Notes under the pieces: model-generated
The model's input: the letters and a program-made list of their open reading frames with translations, nothing else
Told to the model about the DNA's origin: nothing
Database searches by the model: none
From: B4-G1 sp964393895
GTDB lineage: Bacteria > Chloroflexota > Anaerolineae > B4-G1
DNA length: 20,524 nucleotides
Direction of reading: 5' to 3'
NCBI GenBank assembly: GCA_964393895.1
Contig: CAYMWP010000086.1
Location: 1 to 20,524 of the forward strand
Program-made: the position numbers and the translations under genes
Shown: piece by piece, positions 1 to 8,000 of the stretch
Numbering within the stretch: position 1 is the stretch's first letter
Layout of the letters: every line of letters begins with the position of its first letter

Positions 1-57
1 CTGTCGAAAAACTGGAACAGAAGCTAGGAGCGAATTAACGGAAACCTGTACTTAGGG

Positions 58-107
58 CGTTCGCCTCGGTCGGAGACCGGGTCTTCCTAGGAGACCTTTG
101 GCGAACG
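58..107. repeat. Compact inverted-repeat element, three-way-junction shape
   Basis: An 8-bp perfect stem (CGTTCGCC at 58-65 with GGCGAACG at 100-107) encloses two smaller hairpins: CGGTC/GACCG (67-71 with 75-79, 3-nt loop) and GGTCT/AGACC (80-84 with 92-96, 7-nt loop). The heptamer GGAGACC occurs twice inside (72-78 and 90-96). No T-run follows on either strand, so it does not look like an ordinary terminator. It could be a structured RNA in the leader or trailer of a gene beyond the left edge, or a REP-like repeat. Function unknown. The rest of 1-160 shows no convincing gene. Confidence 0.4.
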
Positions 108-160
108 GGAGACAACTTGTTTGAGGCGCAGCTTTGTTAGACAGTGGAGAGAAGAACTGA

Positions 161-195
161 AGAGAAAAGAGCCACTGGTTTACACCAGTGGCTCT
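161..195 (-). terminator. Rho-independent terminator of the secreted repeat-protein gene
   Basis: A perfect 12-bp stem (AGAGCCACTGGT at 168-179 with ACCAGTGGCTCT at 184-195) closes a 4-nt loop. Read on the minus strand it lies about 30 bp past the stop codon at 228 and is followed by the T-rich stretch TTTTCTCTT (161-168). That is the expected arrangement for intrinsic termination of the leftward gene. Confidence 0.8.
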
Positions 196-227
196 CTCTC
201 TGCTTCAAAGACTAGTGTGTGATCTTG

Positions 228-1604
228 CTACGGAATTGGAATACCGGGGAACCCAGCTGCGGTATCACCACTCCCACCGGTCTTGTTCTGGTCGCCGATG
301 ACCACGATAGGAGCGGATGAGTTAATGGTCACACCACCCAAAAATCCGGTCGGCACGTGACCATCCGTCACCTGGTTGAACGTGTAGCTGCCGGTAATCG
401 TGCGCTCGCAGGGGCTGCAACTAGCTGCCATGTTACCGGAGTAAGTCATATCCAGGTCTGCGCTGCCACCTCCGATGACCTGCACCGAGAACGTGGTGTC
501 CCAGCCAGTGGAATAGTGGTTTTCGATCAGAGGAACGGCCACGTCTGTCGCGCCTTGCGAGCTCGAAGGCCCCACATACCCCACAGAAAAGTTGCCGGGC
601 GCGCCTGCCGAGTTGGAGATGTTGTAGACGATGACGATATCCCGGTCAGAAGTCACGGTCGCCGAGCCATAGTAGCCAGAAGTGGGGGCGGTGCCAGTCC
701 AGCCGGACGGATAGTTGCCGGTGTATCCGTTGACATAGGCTGACCCGTTGGCAGCAATTGTGCCGTGCAGCGCATTGGAAACCCCAGAGAAAGCGATGTC
801 CACCGTCGCCAAACTGCCCGTAGTGTTCACTATGGTAAAGTCGGTCGCCCACACACCCTGCGCGATAAAGCCAGGCATATAGATGGTGGTGTCGGCCTGG
901 GAAAGCGGCACACCAACATAGTCAACGAGAACACCTCCCGTCGTCTTGTACTCTTCCACGATTATCGCCAACGGTTGGCCATTGTCCGTCGTCACCAGCG
1001 CCGAACCGTTAAAGTTGGACATACCGCTGTTTTCCTGCTGGTCAACAATGGCCGTCATATTGGGCGGCAGGTTGGAGACAGTCGTGTCAGCCGGAGCGCC
1101 GGAACCAATGTAACTGATAGTCACGTTGGTCGTCTCACTGCCCGCGTTTTGGATGGCCATCATGGTATTCCAACTTCCCAAGCTGCCCATCACAATGGGC
1201 AGGAACACCGAATCCTCGACCACTGAAACTCCAGAATACGCGTCGGAAGCATAGGCGCTGCCTGATTCGGAATTCGCCACCGTGACCGTGGCGGCTATTT
1301 GCTTGTCTGCGCTTACCACGATAGAGCCAGCCCAGTTATTGGGAAAGCTCGAATCATTCACCGGGTTGTAGTAATAGGAGCCATTGGCAGCAATTGGTTC
1401 CTCCACAACCAAAGTGCCCCCGTCTGCGGTGCAAGGTGGTGTACACTCAGCGTAGCGAGTAATGTTTATGGTCCCTGCACTGTCTTCCAGGTTGAGGATA
1501 GTAAAGTCGGTCGTCCAACTGCCAGGAGGCCCCTGTGCTTGCACGGACGTTGCAAGCAGAGCTGCCAGAATTGCTACCAAACCTAATGCTCTCAAATACT
1601 TCAT
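228..1604 (-). CDS. Secreted protein with four degenerate beta-rich repeats
   Basis: A 458-residue protein starts with a clear Sec signal peptide (MKYLRALGLVAILAALLA, cleavage near AQA-QG at about 24). The mature part holds four repeats of roughly 100-110 residues (about 28-125, 129-235, 239-346, 355-450). Each has a W-x-T-x-F-x-I-x-N-like strand (WTTDFTILN at 30, WNTMMAIQN at 145, WATDFTIVN at 252, WDTTFSVQV at 368) followed later by a G-s-[AV]-x-V-[TS]-[ST] strand. Two close cysteine pairs (C54/C58, C396/C399) may form disulfides. The composition, rich in Ser, Thr, Asn and Gly and poor in charge, suits an exported beta-sandwich surface protein. There is no membrane anchor, LPxTG or catalytic motif. 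GGAGGTG sits 5 bases before the ATG, so the start is firm. It is a monocistronic unit with its own terminator. I do not recognise a named family; an adhesin or surface-layer role is inference. Confidence 0.85.
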   Translation of the reverse strand: MKYLRALGLVAILAALLATSVQAQGPPGSWTTDFTILNLEDSAGTINITRYAECTPPCTADGGTLVVEEPIAANGSYYYNPVNDSSFPNNWAGSIVVSADKQIAATVTVANSESGSAYASDAYSGVSVVEDSVFLPIVMGSLGSWNTMMAIQNAGSETTNVTISYIGSGAPADTTVSNLPPNMTAIVDQQENSGMSNFNGSALVTTDNGQPLAIIVEEYKTTGGVLVDYVGVPLSQADTTIYMPGFIAQGVWATDFTIVNTTGSLATVDIAFSGVSNALHGTIAANGSAYVNGYTGNYPSGWTGTAPTSGYYGSATVTSDRDIVIVYNISNSAGAPGNFSVGYVGPSSSQGATDVAVPLIENHYSTGWDTTFSVQVIGGGSADLDMTYSGNMAASCSPCERTITGSYTFNQVTDGHVPTGFLGGVTINSSAPIVVIGDQNKTGGSGDTAAGFPGIPIP

Positions 1605-1630
1605 TTTTCACCTCCAGTATGATAAAGTTT

Positions 1631-1650
1631 GGTAGAGCCATTTCTCTACC
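1631..1650 (-). other. Leader hairpin upstream of the secreted repeat-protein gene
   Basis: A 7-bp inverted repeat (GGTAGAG at 1631-1637, CTCTACC at 1644-1650, 6-nt loop) lies between the candidate promoter and the ribosome-binding site of the leftward gene starting at 1604. No T-run follows, so a terminator is unlikely. It may stabilise the mRNA 5' end; no role can be shown from sequence. Confidence 0.35.
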
Positions 1651-1658
1651 ACACATAC

Positions 1659-1687
1659 AGGATACTCTGTTTTTCTCTCTACAGCAA
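1659..1687 (-). promoter_or_regulatory. Candidate sigma70-type promoter for the secreted repeat-protein gene
   Basis: On the minus strand TTGCTG (1682-1687) is followed after 17 bases by TATCCT (1659-1664), about 55 bases before the ATG at 1604. Spacing is ideal but both boxes are partial matches. The 96-bp gap and the independent terminator make a promoter here expected. Confidence 0.35.
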
Positions 1688-1700
1688 TACTACTTTGGGA

Positions 1701-2609
1701 TTATTTTGGGCTCTTGTTTTTTATCAAGAGTGCGACGATCCACAAACCGCCTTCCAGAAGAATCTCAATGGTCCTCTGAAATAGGCTTAGCATAACGATC
1801 TGCTCAGCGCCAGCAACAGGCTGAAGTAGACCCACGAGTGAGGCCTCTCGCACTCCAAGCCCCGTTGGGATGAAAGATATAAAGCCCGCTATCCAGGCAG
1901 CCGTACTCGCACTGACTATGTAGCCATAATTGCCGATTGACAAGTTCACGGGCACGTTCAGAGCTAGCAGTAGCAAGCTGAGCGATGCGCCGTACATAAG
2001 CCACGCGCACAGGTATATGACGACGATTGCTACCAGTCTCTTCCTCTGACCCTGACCGGTACTGCGCTCTCGCAATGCCAGTCGCCGCAGTTGTTTGGGC
2101 CAGAACAAGGCTAGTGCGATACCCAAAAGACAACCCAGGCTTATGATTGACAACCAGATGAGATTGAACCGCACAGCAACGGCGACACCGCCAAGAATTC
2201 CGGCGGCGGAGAGCAAAAAGAACAATTCCAGAAATGCACTGCCGGCAAATGTCGTCACCGGGATGCCAAGCTGCCGGCAAAGGTATGCGCGACCAGGCAG
2301 GTACCAGAATGAGCCAGGCAGGTAACGAAAGATGCTCGACCGGTAGTAGATTTCAAAGCCTGCGCACGCACCTAGTGGGACACCGACCCAGCGCATGGCA
2401 ATCGTCCATCCCCAGGATACCAATAACAACATTGCCAGGGTAGGCAGACACGCGGCCACTACATAGCCCAGTCGAATATGCCGCAAGCCAGGTGCGATCT
2501 GGCTCCAATTGCTCACCAGATGCTGCGCTAGGAAATATATCGCGGCCACTACCAGCGCTTCGGCAATGATAGTTTTTGCCCAGTGCTTTGTTTTAGACTT
2601 GTCAAGCAT
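1701..2609 (-). CDS. Flippase-like integral membrane protein, LPG_synthase_TM / UPF0104 family
   Basis: 302 residues with about seven to eight hydrophobic segments (starting near 14, 48, 122, 138, 150, 193, 235 and 283). Two conserved family patches are visible: YLPGSFWYLPGRAYL at 96-110, and IPTGLGVREA at 247-256, corresponding to the PGGxGxxE signature of lysylphosphatidylglycerol-synthase transmembrane and AglD-like proteins. Members are polytopic proteins implicated in moving lipids or lipid-linked sugars or in modifying lipids; the C-terminal aminoacyl-transferase domain of full MprF is absent. The start ATG lies inside the last codons of the upstream methyltransferase (8-bp overlap), indicating translational coupling; no strong Shine-Dalgarno is seen. 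As the last gene of the glycan block it could translocate the lipid-linked product. Family assignment is firm, substrate unknown. Confidence 0.8.
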   Translation of the reverse strand: MLDKSKTKHWAKTIIAEALVVAAIYFLAQHLVSNWSQIAPGLRHIRLGYVVAACLPTLAMLLLVSWGWTIAMRWVGVPLGACAGFEIYYRSSIFRYLPGSFWYLPGRAYLCRQLGIPVTTFAGSAFLELFFLLSAAGILGGVAVAVRFNLIWLSIISLGCLLGIALALFWPKQLRRLALRERSTGQGQRKRLVAIVVIYLCAWLMYGASLSLLLLALNVPVNLSIGNYGYIVSASTAAWIAGFISFIPTGLGVREASLVGLLQPVAGAEQIVMLSLFQRTIEILLEGGLWIVALLIKNKSPK

Positions 2610-3330
2610 TTTTTGTCAGAATCCAGTTAAAGTTCGGCGCCCAGCGAAGCAAGAGCCGCCAAACTTGGATCGGAACATGCCTAAAAACGCCAACTTCTTC
2701 GTTCAACGCAAAGCGGGCCGGGTCTGAAAGAATATGTACGGTATAGTCGTGAACGTCAAACCGTTTCAACGCGCGACGCAGTTCCTTGGCAGAACGCGGG
2801 CGCTCGTAATACTCCTGTGCTCGGCCGGTCAGCCTCACGTACCAACCCGCCCAGCGCGGAGGAAGCCAGCTTAGAAACGGCAAGTTATAATGCTTTTCCA
2901 CCACCGCCCAACGATTTGGCCCGCTGAAAAAACATATTCCCTCATCCTTCAGCAGGCGGTAGATCTCAGCGATCAGCAACTCTAGGTTGGGGACGTGTTC
3001 GTATACCTGGCTGCATACGATGACGTCGAATGTACCAGCAAGGAATGGTGCGCTTCCCGTATCGGCTACGACAAAGATCCCACGGGCTTTGTTTGCATAT
3101 TGTTGAATTGCATCTTGGTCAATATCTATGCCCACGGCGAGGCGCGCCGATTGGGCCAAATGCTCAGTAATCACCCCAATTGAGCACCCTATGTCCAGGC
3201 ATGTCAGTCCATGCAAATCGTGGCCCAAAAAGTCCTCCAGAACGCGGATGATCTTGATTGCCTTGCGGATGCGCGTGGCCCTGTCCTTGGTGGCAGGGAA
3301 ATGATGCGAGTAGTCACGTTGGTATTTCAC
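2602..3330 (-). CDS. SAM-dependent class I methyltransferase (type 11-like)
   Basis: 242 residues counted from the GTG at 3330. Motif I is CLDIGCSIG at 44-52, the acidic end of beta-2 is GIDID at 67-71, and the post-II/motif-IV stretch SQVYEHV at 107-113 is typical of small-molecule Methyltransf_11 enzymes. After about residue 135 comes a substrate-specific region rich in Trp and aromatic residues (LPPRWAGWYVRL). An in-frame start 39 bases further upstream would overlap the GT4 gene by 43 bp; I prefer the GTG because it forms a 4-bp GTGA overlap with that gene's stop. It sits between a glycosyltransferase and a flippase-like protein, so a sugar or glycolipid methylation is the natural guess; target atom unknown. 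The last residues overlap the next gene by 8 bp. Confidence 0.85.
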   Translation of the reverse strand: MKYQRDYSHHFPATKDRATRIRKAIKIIRVLEDFLGHDLHGLTCLDIGCSIGVITEHLAQSARLAVGIDIDQDAIQQYANKARGIFVVADTGSAPFLAGTFDVIVCSQVYEHVPNLELLIAEIYRLLKDEGICFFSGPNRWAVVEKHYNLPFLSWLPPRWAGWYVRLTGRAQEYYERPRSAKELRRALKRFDVHDYTVHILSDPARFALNEEVGVFRHVPIQVWRLLLRWAPNFNWILTKNA

Positions 3331-4469
3331 TGCCCGTGCCCCGCCGCTTGGGATAGCGCATCTGCGCAACGCGCAGCCGACCGCGCCAGATCAAACGCAT
3401 TAGCCGCCTGTTCTAACGATTCCTCAAACTCAGTTCTGGTATGTCGGGTGGCCCATTGTATTGCATCGGCCAGTGCAACCGGGTCCTCCGGCGGAACGGC
3501 CCTGCCCACGCCATATTGATTTACTACCTCGCCAACATCGCCCACGTCGGTCGCCACTACGGGCAGTCTCATCTGGAACGCATCTCCGAGGATGAGGGGG
3601 ATACTTTCGATGCGCGAAGGTATAACCAGCCAGTCGCAAGCCCGCATATAAGCCACCGTCGTCTCTGGATCGGCGTAGCCGCCCAGGGTAACGTGACGCT
3701 CGTATCCTCTTATCCGTTCGCGCAGTAACGGCTCCATTGAACCAACGCCGAATATGTGCAAATAAGCTTCACTGCCACCGTCGAGTAGCAAGCGCATCGC
3801 CTCGATCAGTACATCCGGGCCTTTGTTGCGCTCGTAGCGCCCGATGTACAAAAAGTGAGGCGCATCTGACTCTAACCTGACTTGATGTTCCCTCTGAGCC
3901 GACAGACGACGCACCGATGGAACGAACTCGCAGTCACGACCGGCCAATTCAGCAACATCGCGCGCCAATTGGACGCCGTCGGCAAAACGGAACGCGGCGT
4001 CGTGCAGAACGCGCCGCACGATGGCATCGCCAAAGGGGTATTTGTGCCGCGCCCATATATCCGAGCCTAGCGCCCAGACTCCATACGGTATGCGCCAACG
4101 GGCCCACGCCATCCACGCCCACAGCCCGCTCGGGACAGCCCACATAGCCAAAACTGCATCCAGGCTACGGGCGCGCGCGTAGCGTGGGGCACTCCACAGC
4201 CCGCTTCCGACCAGCGTGGCATAGCGCGCGATGGTGGACAGACTGTACATTGAGGCACTGGCCAGGTCTTTTTCACCACCCCACCAGTGGATGAATCGAA
4301 CGTGCAATTCATCATCCGGCACGTATGTTCCATGTTTTCGCGGGGTGATGACGTGGACCTCGTGTCCCAGCGCAACTAGCTCAAGCGCGATGTCGCGCAC
4401 GAACACACCGGCCGTGACCGTATCAACTGGTGATATAGGGTATGAGCTGGTAATCACGCCTACTCGCAT
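3327..4469 (-). CDS. Glycosyltransferase family 4 (GT-B fold)
   Basis: 380 residues from the ATG at 4469. The N-terminal domain opens with a typical GT4 strand and loop (MRVGVITSSYP) and contains a G-V-F-V-R-D helix. The C-terminal donor-binding domain has the F-L-Y-I-G-R-Y-E-R-N-K-G motif (about 206-217), G-x-G-S-M-E-P-L, and PVVATDVGDVGEVV. The usual E-x7-E motif reads ESIPLILGD, i.e. E288 is present but the second Glu is Asp (D296), a conservative change. An upstream in-frame start would give a 39-residue extension inside the previous gene and lacks a recognisable signal, so it is rejected. It would transfer a sugar from a nucleotide donor to a growing glycan or lipid acceptor on the cytoplasmic face. 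Five bases separate it from the upstream methyltransferase stop. Confidence 0.88.
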   Translation of the reverse strand: MRVGVITSSYPISPVDTVTAGVFVRDIALELVALGHEVHVITPRKHGTYVPDDELHVRFIHWWGGEKDLASASMYSLSTIARYATLVGSGLWSAPRYARARSLDAVLAMWAVPSGLWAWMAWARWRIPYGVWALGSDIWARHKYPFGDAIVRRVLHDAAFRFADGVQLARDVAELAGRDCEFVPSVRRLSAQREHQVRLESDAPHFLYIGRYERNKGPDVLIEAMRLLLDGGSEAYLHIFGVGSMEPLLRERIRGYERHVTLGGYADPETTVAYMRACDWLVIPSRIESIPLILGDAFQMRLPVVATDVGDVGEVVNQYGVGRAVPPEDPVALADAIQWATRHTRTEFEESLEQAANAFDLARSAARCADALSQAAGHGQ

Positions 4470-4474
4470 CGCTC

Positions 4475-5296
4475 TCACTCTTTGGTGAACAAAAAGCCAC
4501 CCAGGCGCGCCCACCGGCGAGGGAGCAGCCACGAGGCAAGATACTCTAAAGGATAAGAGACCAGTAGCGCGATTCGCAGCACCCACGCCAGGGCCACCCG
4601 GCGCTGCAAAGTCGCCGCAACAGCGGAAACGTCGGGCCGGGGTGCTGCGGAGAACCTGCGCCAGTCACGCACACGCTGAAACAATCTGACGTAAGGGATA
4701 TACTCGCACGACGCATAAGCTACCTGCCGCAGACCGGCCGCTTTGAACATTGCCCGCCATGTTTCCGCCGGGTTGCCAAAGACGTGGGGAGCCGGGTCGT
4801 TGGGATCAACTATCTCACAGGCGACAAGCCATCCCCCTGGCCGAAGCAGGCGCGCCAGCGCTGCCACAGCTTCCCTCTGCTGCGGTCTTGGAACGTGCTG
4901 CAAGACGAGCACGGAAATCGCCAGATCGAACACACTATCGGCAAAACACAAGCGCGGCAACGCTGCCGCACTGAATCGCCCGCTGTCCATTTGGGCAGCA
5001 GCCAATTGCAGGGCGCCCATCCCTATATCTACGCCGACGGGATGCGCACCCATAGACGACAACAGTCGTGACCAGCGGCCAGTACCGCATCCTACGTCCA
5101 GGACGCGCATTCCGGATAATGGCCCGCAGCGACGCAACAGGCTCACCACCGCTCGTCGCTGGAAGTGGGCATAGTAGGCGTTGAACCACGGAGGCATACC
5201 GCGATACAGGTCGTGAGAGAGCGTGGACTGTCGTGACGATCCGTGTTCTGAAAGCGCTTTGTCGTGGCGCAGCCAGAAGTGATGCATATTTGCCAT
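4475..5296 (-). CDS. SAM-dependent class I methyltransferase with hydrophobic C-terminus
   Basis: 273 residues from the ATG at 5296, which overlaps the upstream stop as TGATG (a GTG three bases earlier is the alternative). Motif I is VLDVGCGTG at 65-73, beta-2 ends GVDIG, the LVLQHVPRP segment matches the post-II region of Methyltransf_11/25 enzymes, and RLLRPGG follows. The last 40 residues are strongly hydrophobic with Arg flanks (ALAWVLRIALLVSYP, YLASWLLPRRW), suggesting membrane association, which fits a lipid-linked substrate. It lies between another methyltransferase and the GT4 gene. Target unknown. Confidence 0.85.
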   Translation of the reverse strand: MANMHHFWLRHDKALSEHGSSRQSTLSHDLYRGMPPWFNAYYAHFQRRAVVSLLRRCGPLSGMRVLDVGCGTGRWSRLLSSMGAHPVGVDIGMGALQLAAAQMDSGRFSAAALPRLCFADSVFDLAISVLVLQHVPRPQQREAVAALARLLRPGGWLVACEIVDPNDPAPHVFGNPAETWRAMFKAAGLRQVAYASCEYIPYVRLFQRVRDWRRFSAAPRPDVSAVAATLQRRVALAWVLRIALLVSYPLEYLASWLLPRRWARLGGFLFTKE

Positions 5297-6072
5297 CACG
5301 CCTGCCCCACCTTGGGTTTTTCGAGCAGATATTGTACGTGCCAGGTAAGCAATTCGCGCAAGAAGGGAATGCCGGAAAAGTCCAACGGCAGCAAGCGGGT
5401 CGAGCGTTCACGGATAAGAAAGGGGGTATCGCCGATCAGGCGCTCAACCTGCTTGATCGTCAGGGGATACAAACCCCACGCCCCGTAGGCTGTTCCGAAG
5501 GAGTTAGGATTGGTAGGATAGTTTTCCTGAATCCACGCACTCTCTTGCCAGCGTCCGAAGCGACGTGTCAAGCAAGTGGCATTGCGCGCGCCCAAGTAGT
5601 GGAATGGACTGAACTGATGACCACCGCCAGGGCTGTAGAATGGCGGGAAACTTAGATAAACGATGCCACCAGGTCTTGTGATACGGTACAACTCTCTCAA
5701 CAAACATATGGGCCGATCACTGTGCTCAATCAAACTAGCGCATAATGCAACATCGAATGTGTCAGAGAGCATAGGCAATGCCAGCGCATCAGCAACGACC
5801 AGGGGTACATTCTTCGGCAGTCTGCCTGTGGAAAGGTCCAACCCAACTACTCGCGCTCCGGCGTCGCGCAGGGCCAAGCTATAGCCACCGTAACCACAAC
5901 CCACGTCAACCACACGACGATCAGATACCTCAACATCACGGCTTTGCAGGAATCTGAGCAGCAACTTGCCCTGAAATCGCTGAAACGCGCGGTAATCGTT
6001 CTCAGAAGATAGGCGCGCTTTCGCCAGGCGATACAGTTTCCGATAGTCGGCCAGACGCAAGTAAAAACGCAT
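5296..6072 (-). CDS. SAM-dependent class I methyltransferase
   Basis: 258 residues from the ATG at 6072 (MRFYLRLADYRKLY). An in-frame TTG at 6099 would extend it by nine residues and overlap the aminotransferase gene by 14 bp; neither start has a good Shine-Dalgarno, so the start is uncertain. Motif I is VVDVGCGYGG at 54-63, beta-2 ends GLDLS at 77-81, and CASLIEH at 111-117 with RITRPGG completes the Methyltransf_11 pattern. The Gly/Pro/aromatic-rich stretch after the fold (SFPPFYSPGGGHQFSP) resembles sugar or lipid methyltransferases of polysaccharide loci. It is placed directly after the amino-sugar aminotransferase; N- or O-methylation of the amino sugar is possible but not shown. Confidence 0.83.
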   Translation of the reverse strand: MRFYLRLADYRKLYRLAKARLSSENDYRAFQRFQGKLLLRFLQSRDVEVSDRRVVDVGCGYGGYSLALRDAGARVVGLDLSTGRLPKNVPLVVADALALPMLSDTFDVALCASLIEHSDRPICLLRELYRITRPGGIVYLSFPPFYSPGGGHQFSPFHYLGARNATCLTRRFGRWQESAWIQENYPTNPNSFGTAYGAWGLYPLTIKQVERLIGDTPFLIRERSTRLLPLDFSGIPFLRELLTWHVQYLLEKPKVGQA

Positions 6073-6085
6073 ACTTTTCGAATAT

Positions 6086-7258
6086 TCAGTCGCGGCCAAA
6101 TATCCAACGAACGGCCGCTATCACATCCTCGGCATCGGCATCGGTCATCTTTGCCATCAGCGGGAGTGAGAGGGTACGTTCAGAGATCCACCTTGCGTTG
6201 GGCAAGTCGTCAGGTTGATAGCCAAACGTCTCGCGGTAGAACTTGTGCAGGTGCAGGGACGTATAGTGGACGCCGGTCCCGATGTTCAATTCCTTGAGAC
6301 GCCGCATGAGGTCATCCCGGGTAAACCCTGCCTCCGATGGTTCCACCATTGCCGTGTACAGGTGCCGCGCGTGGATGGTGTCTGGCTCGTTCGGCTCTGG
6401 GAGTACCAGGCCAGGCAATCCTTCCAGCCCCAGGTCGTACATCTGCCAGACTGTTTCGCGGCGGCGCAGATTGCGCTCGAGACGCTCAAGTTGATGGAGC
6501 CCCAGTGCCGCCTGTAGATCGCTCATATTGTATTTGTAGCCAGGCACCACAGTCTCATAGTGAGTAAAGCCAGCCTCGGAGTAACGGCTCCAGGCGTCGG
6601 AACTGATGCCGTGCAAACGCAGCAAGCGTGCTTTCTCCGCCCACTCTTCACAGTTGGTCGTGAGCATCCCTCCTTCGCTGGTGGTGATACTCTTGGTGGG
6701 GTAAAAGCTGAACGCGCCCAAGTCGCCAATGTTGCCCACTTTGCGGCCGCGATAGTATGTTTCAATGGCATGAGCAGCGTCCTCGACGACGGCCAGTTCG
6801 CGCGCCTCCGCCAATGCCATGATCTCGTCCATGTGGCACGGCCGGCCGGCCAGATGAACCGGTATGATGGCCCTGGTCTTGGAAGTGATCTTTTTTTCAA
6901 TCTCGTCCGGCAAGATGTTACCAGTGGCTCTGTCTACATCGGCGAAAACTGGTCGCGCGCCGCGATGAACGATGACGTTCGCCGTTGCCGCAAAGGTCAG
7001 CGGCGTGGTGATCACTTCGTCCCCCGGCCCCACGCCAACCAAATCCAACGCCAGCGACAGCGCGGCTGTACAAGAGTTGACAGAGATCGCGTGTTGACAG
7101 CCTACCAGCTTGCGGAAAGATTCCTCAAATTGAGTCACTTTGGGCCCAGTCCCGATCCAGCCGGACCGTAATGTATCCACTACCTCTGCGATATCCTCAT
7201 CCGTTATCAGTGGACTGCCAAAAATGAGAAAGTCTTTTCTTTCAAAGTGCTTGGGCAT
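6086..7258 (-). CDS. DegT/DnrJ/EryC1/StrS-family PLP aminotransferase (sugar aminotransferase)
   Basis: 390 residues from the ATG at 7258, preceded by AGGTGG; a GTG nine bases upstream is the alternative. The N-terminus carries the family signature FGSPLITDEDI...SGWIGTGP. The PLP ring is expected to stack in the VEDAAHA segment (Asp160) and the Schiff-base lysine is K189 in SFYPTKSITTSEGG. The end of the protein has the usual small domain with TGVHYTSLHLH. Length is normal. Relatives (ArnB, PseC, DesI/DesV types) convert a keto-sugar nucleotide and glutamate to an amino-sugar nucleotide. No sugar-nucleotide dehydratase or epimerase is nearby, so the keto-sugar must come from elsewhere. It lies 19 bp after the lipoprotein gene and directly before three methyltransferases and a GT4. 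Confidence 0.92.
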   Translation of the reverse strand: MPKHFERKDFLIFGSPLITDEDIAEVVDTLRSGWIGTGPKVTQFEESFRKLVGCQHAISVNSCTAALSLALDLVGVGPGDEVITTPLTFAATANVIVHRGARPVFADVDRATGNILPDEIEKKITSKTRAIIPVHLAGRPCHMDEIMALAEARELAVVEDAAHAIETYYRGRKVGNIGDLGAFSFYPTKSITTSEGGMLTTNCEEWAEKARLLRLHGISSDAWSRYSEAGFTHYETVVPGYKYNMSDLQAALGLHQLERLERNLRRRETVWQMYDLGLEGLPGLVLPEPNEPDTIHARHLYTAMVEPSEAGFTRDDLMRRLKELNIGTGVHYTSLHLHKFYRETFGYQPDDLPNARWISERTLSLPLMAKMTDADAEDVIAAVRWIFGRD

Positions 7259-7277
7259 ACGAGCCACCTGGCCAAAC

Positions 7278-7907
7278 CTAGGGGATCAGCCGTTCCACAA
7301 CCGTGTTGGCGACCCGTTCGAGCGTTGCAGCCTGGATACTACCCTCCGGTGGCTTTACCGTGATGATTACCAGTGCATTGGCCCTACGAGCGATAACGAC
7401 GTAGAAAACGCCCGTTCCCGGTACCTCTGAAATCACTCTGAAGGCGCGCGAGTCGTCTCCCACACTGTCCATCTCGAATAGATCACCGGCTTGTTCTCCT
7501 ATGGTTGCATAGTAGGCCTCCACCAGGTCGGCGAATTCGTCATAGACCTCTATGCGCGTCTCGAAACCCTCGGCGAATGCGGTGGTGTGCTCAATGGCTT
7601 TGGTTGGATACGTCACCTGGATACCCCTCATTCCATCGCGCTCGTAGGGCTGAGTTATGCCGTAAGTGGTTACAAACAGATCACTCATATCGTCAGGGGT
7701 CAGCACCGCCTGCACCGGGTCAAAGTCTGCCTCCAATAGCGCCTCAGGTGTTGCTACTATTGGTATGGCCGTGGCCGTGGCCACCGGTGAGGCCGCCGCG
7801 AGCGGAGACTGCAACGGTGAAACTGATAGGGAAGTGTCCTGCCTGCACCCTGCCAACACGACAATCCCTACCAAGATTAGCATTTGTAGACCGGCCTTGA
7901 TGTTCAT
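7278..7907 (-). CDS. Small lipoprotein of unknown function
   Basis: 209 residues with a type II signal peptide: hydrophobic core LQMLILVGIVV and lipobox LAGC, with lipidated Cys21. A Ser/Pro/Ala/Thr-rich linker follows (about 25-55), then a globular alpha/beta domain with alternating strands (DMSDLFVTTYGI; GIQVTYPT; FYVVIARRANALVIITVKPP). GAGGT precedes the ATG by six bases. The domain resembles small extracytoplasmic lipoproteins of Chloroflexota and Firmicutes that I cannot tie to a named family. It sits inside the envelope-glycan block but separated from the upstream gene by a 93-bp gap with a hairpin, so it may also have its own promoter. Confidence 0.8.
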   Translation of the reverse strand: MNIKAGLQMLILVGIVVLAGCRQDTSLSVSPLQSPLAAASPVATATAIPIVATPEALLEADFDPVQAVLTPDDMSDLFVTTYGITQPYERDGMRGIQVTYPTKAIEHTTAFAEGFETRIEVYDEFADLVEAYYATIGEQAGDLFEMDSVGDDSRAFRVISEVPGTGVFYVVIARRANALVIITVKPPEGSIQAATLERVANTVVERLIP

Positions 7908-7936
7908 AGTTTACCTCACTTTTCTGATTTTAGAGC

Positions 7937-7968
7937 TTGAACAACCGGTTTTTGTATTGGTTGCTCAA
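7937..7968. other. Intergenic hairpin between radical SAM and lipoprotein genes
   Basis: A 10-pair imperfect inverted repeat (TTGAACAACC at 7937-7946 with GGTTGCTCAA at 7959-7968, one non-Watson-Crick pair, 12-nt loop) occupies the 93-bp gap. No proper T-run follows on the minus strand, so it is at best a weak terminator; it could be a processing or mRNA-stability element that splits expression of the block. Confidence 0.4.
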
Positions 7969-8000
7969 TGCCCCTCTCTGCGACCCTCATTTTACCGGAG

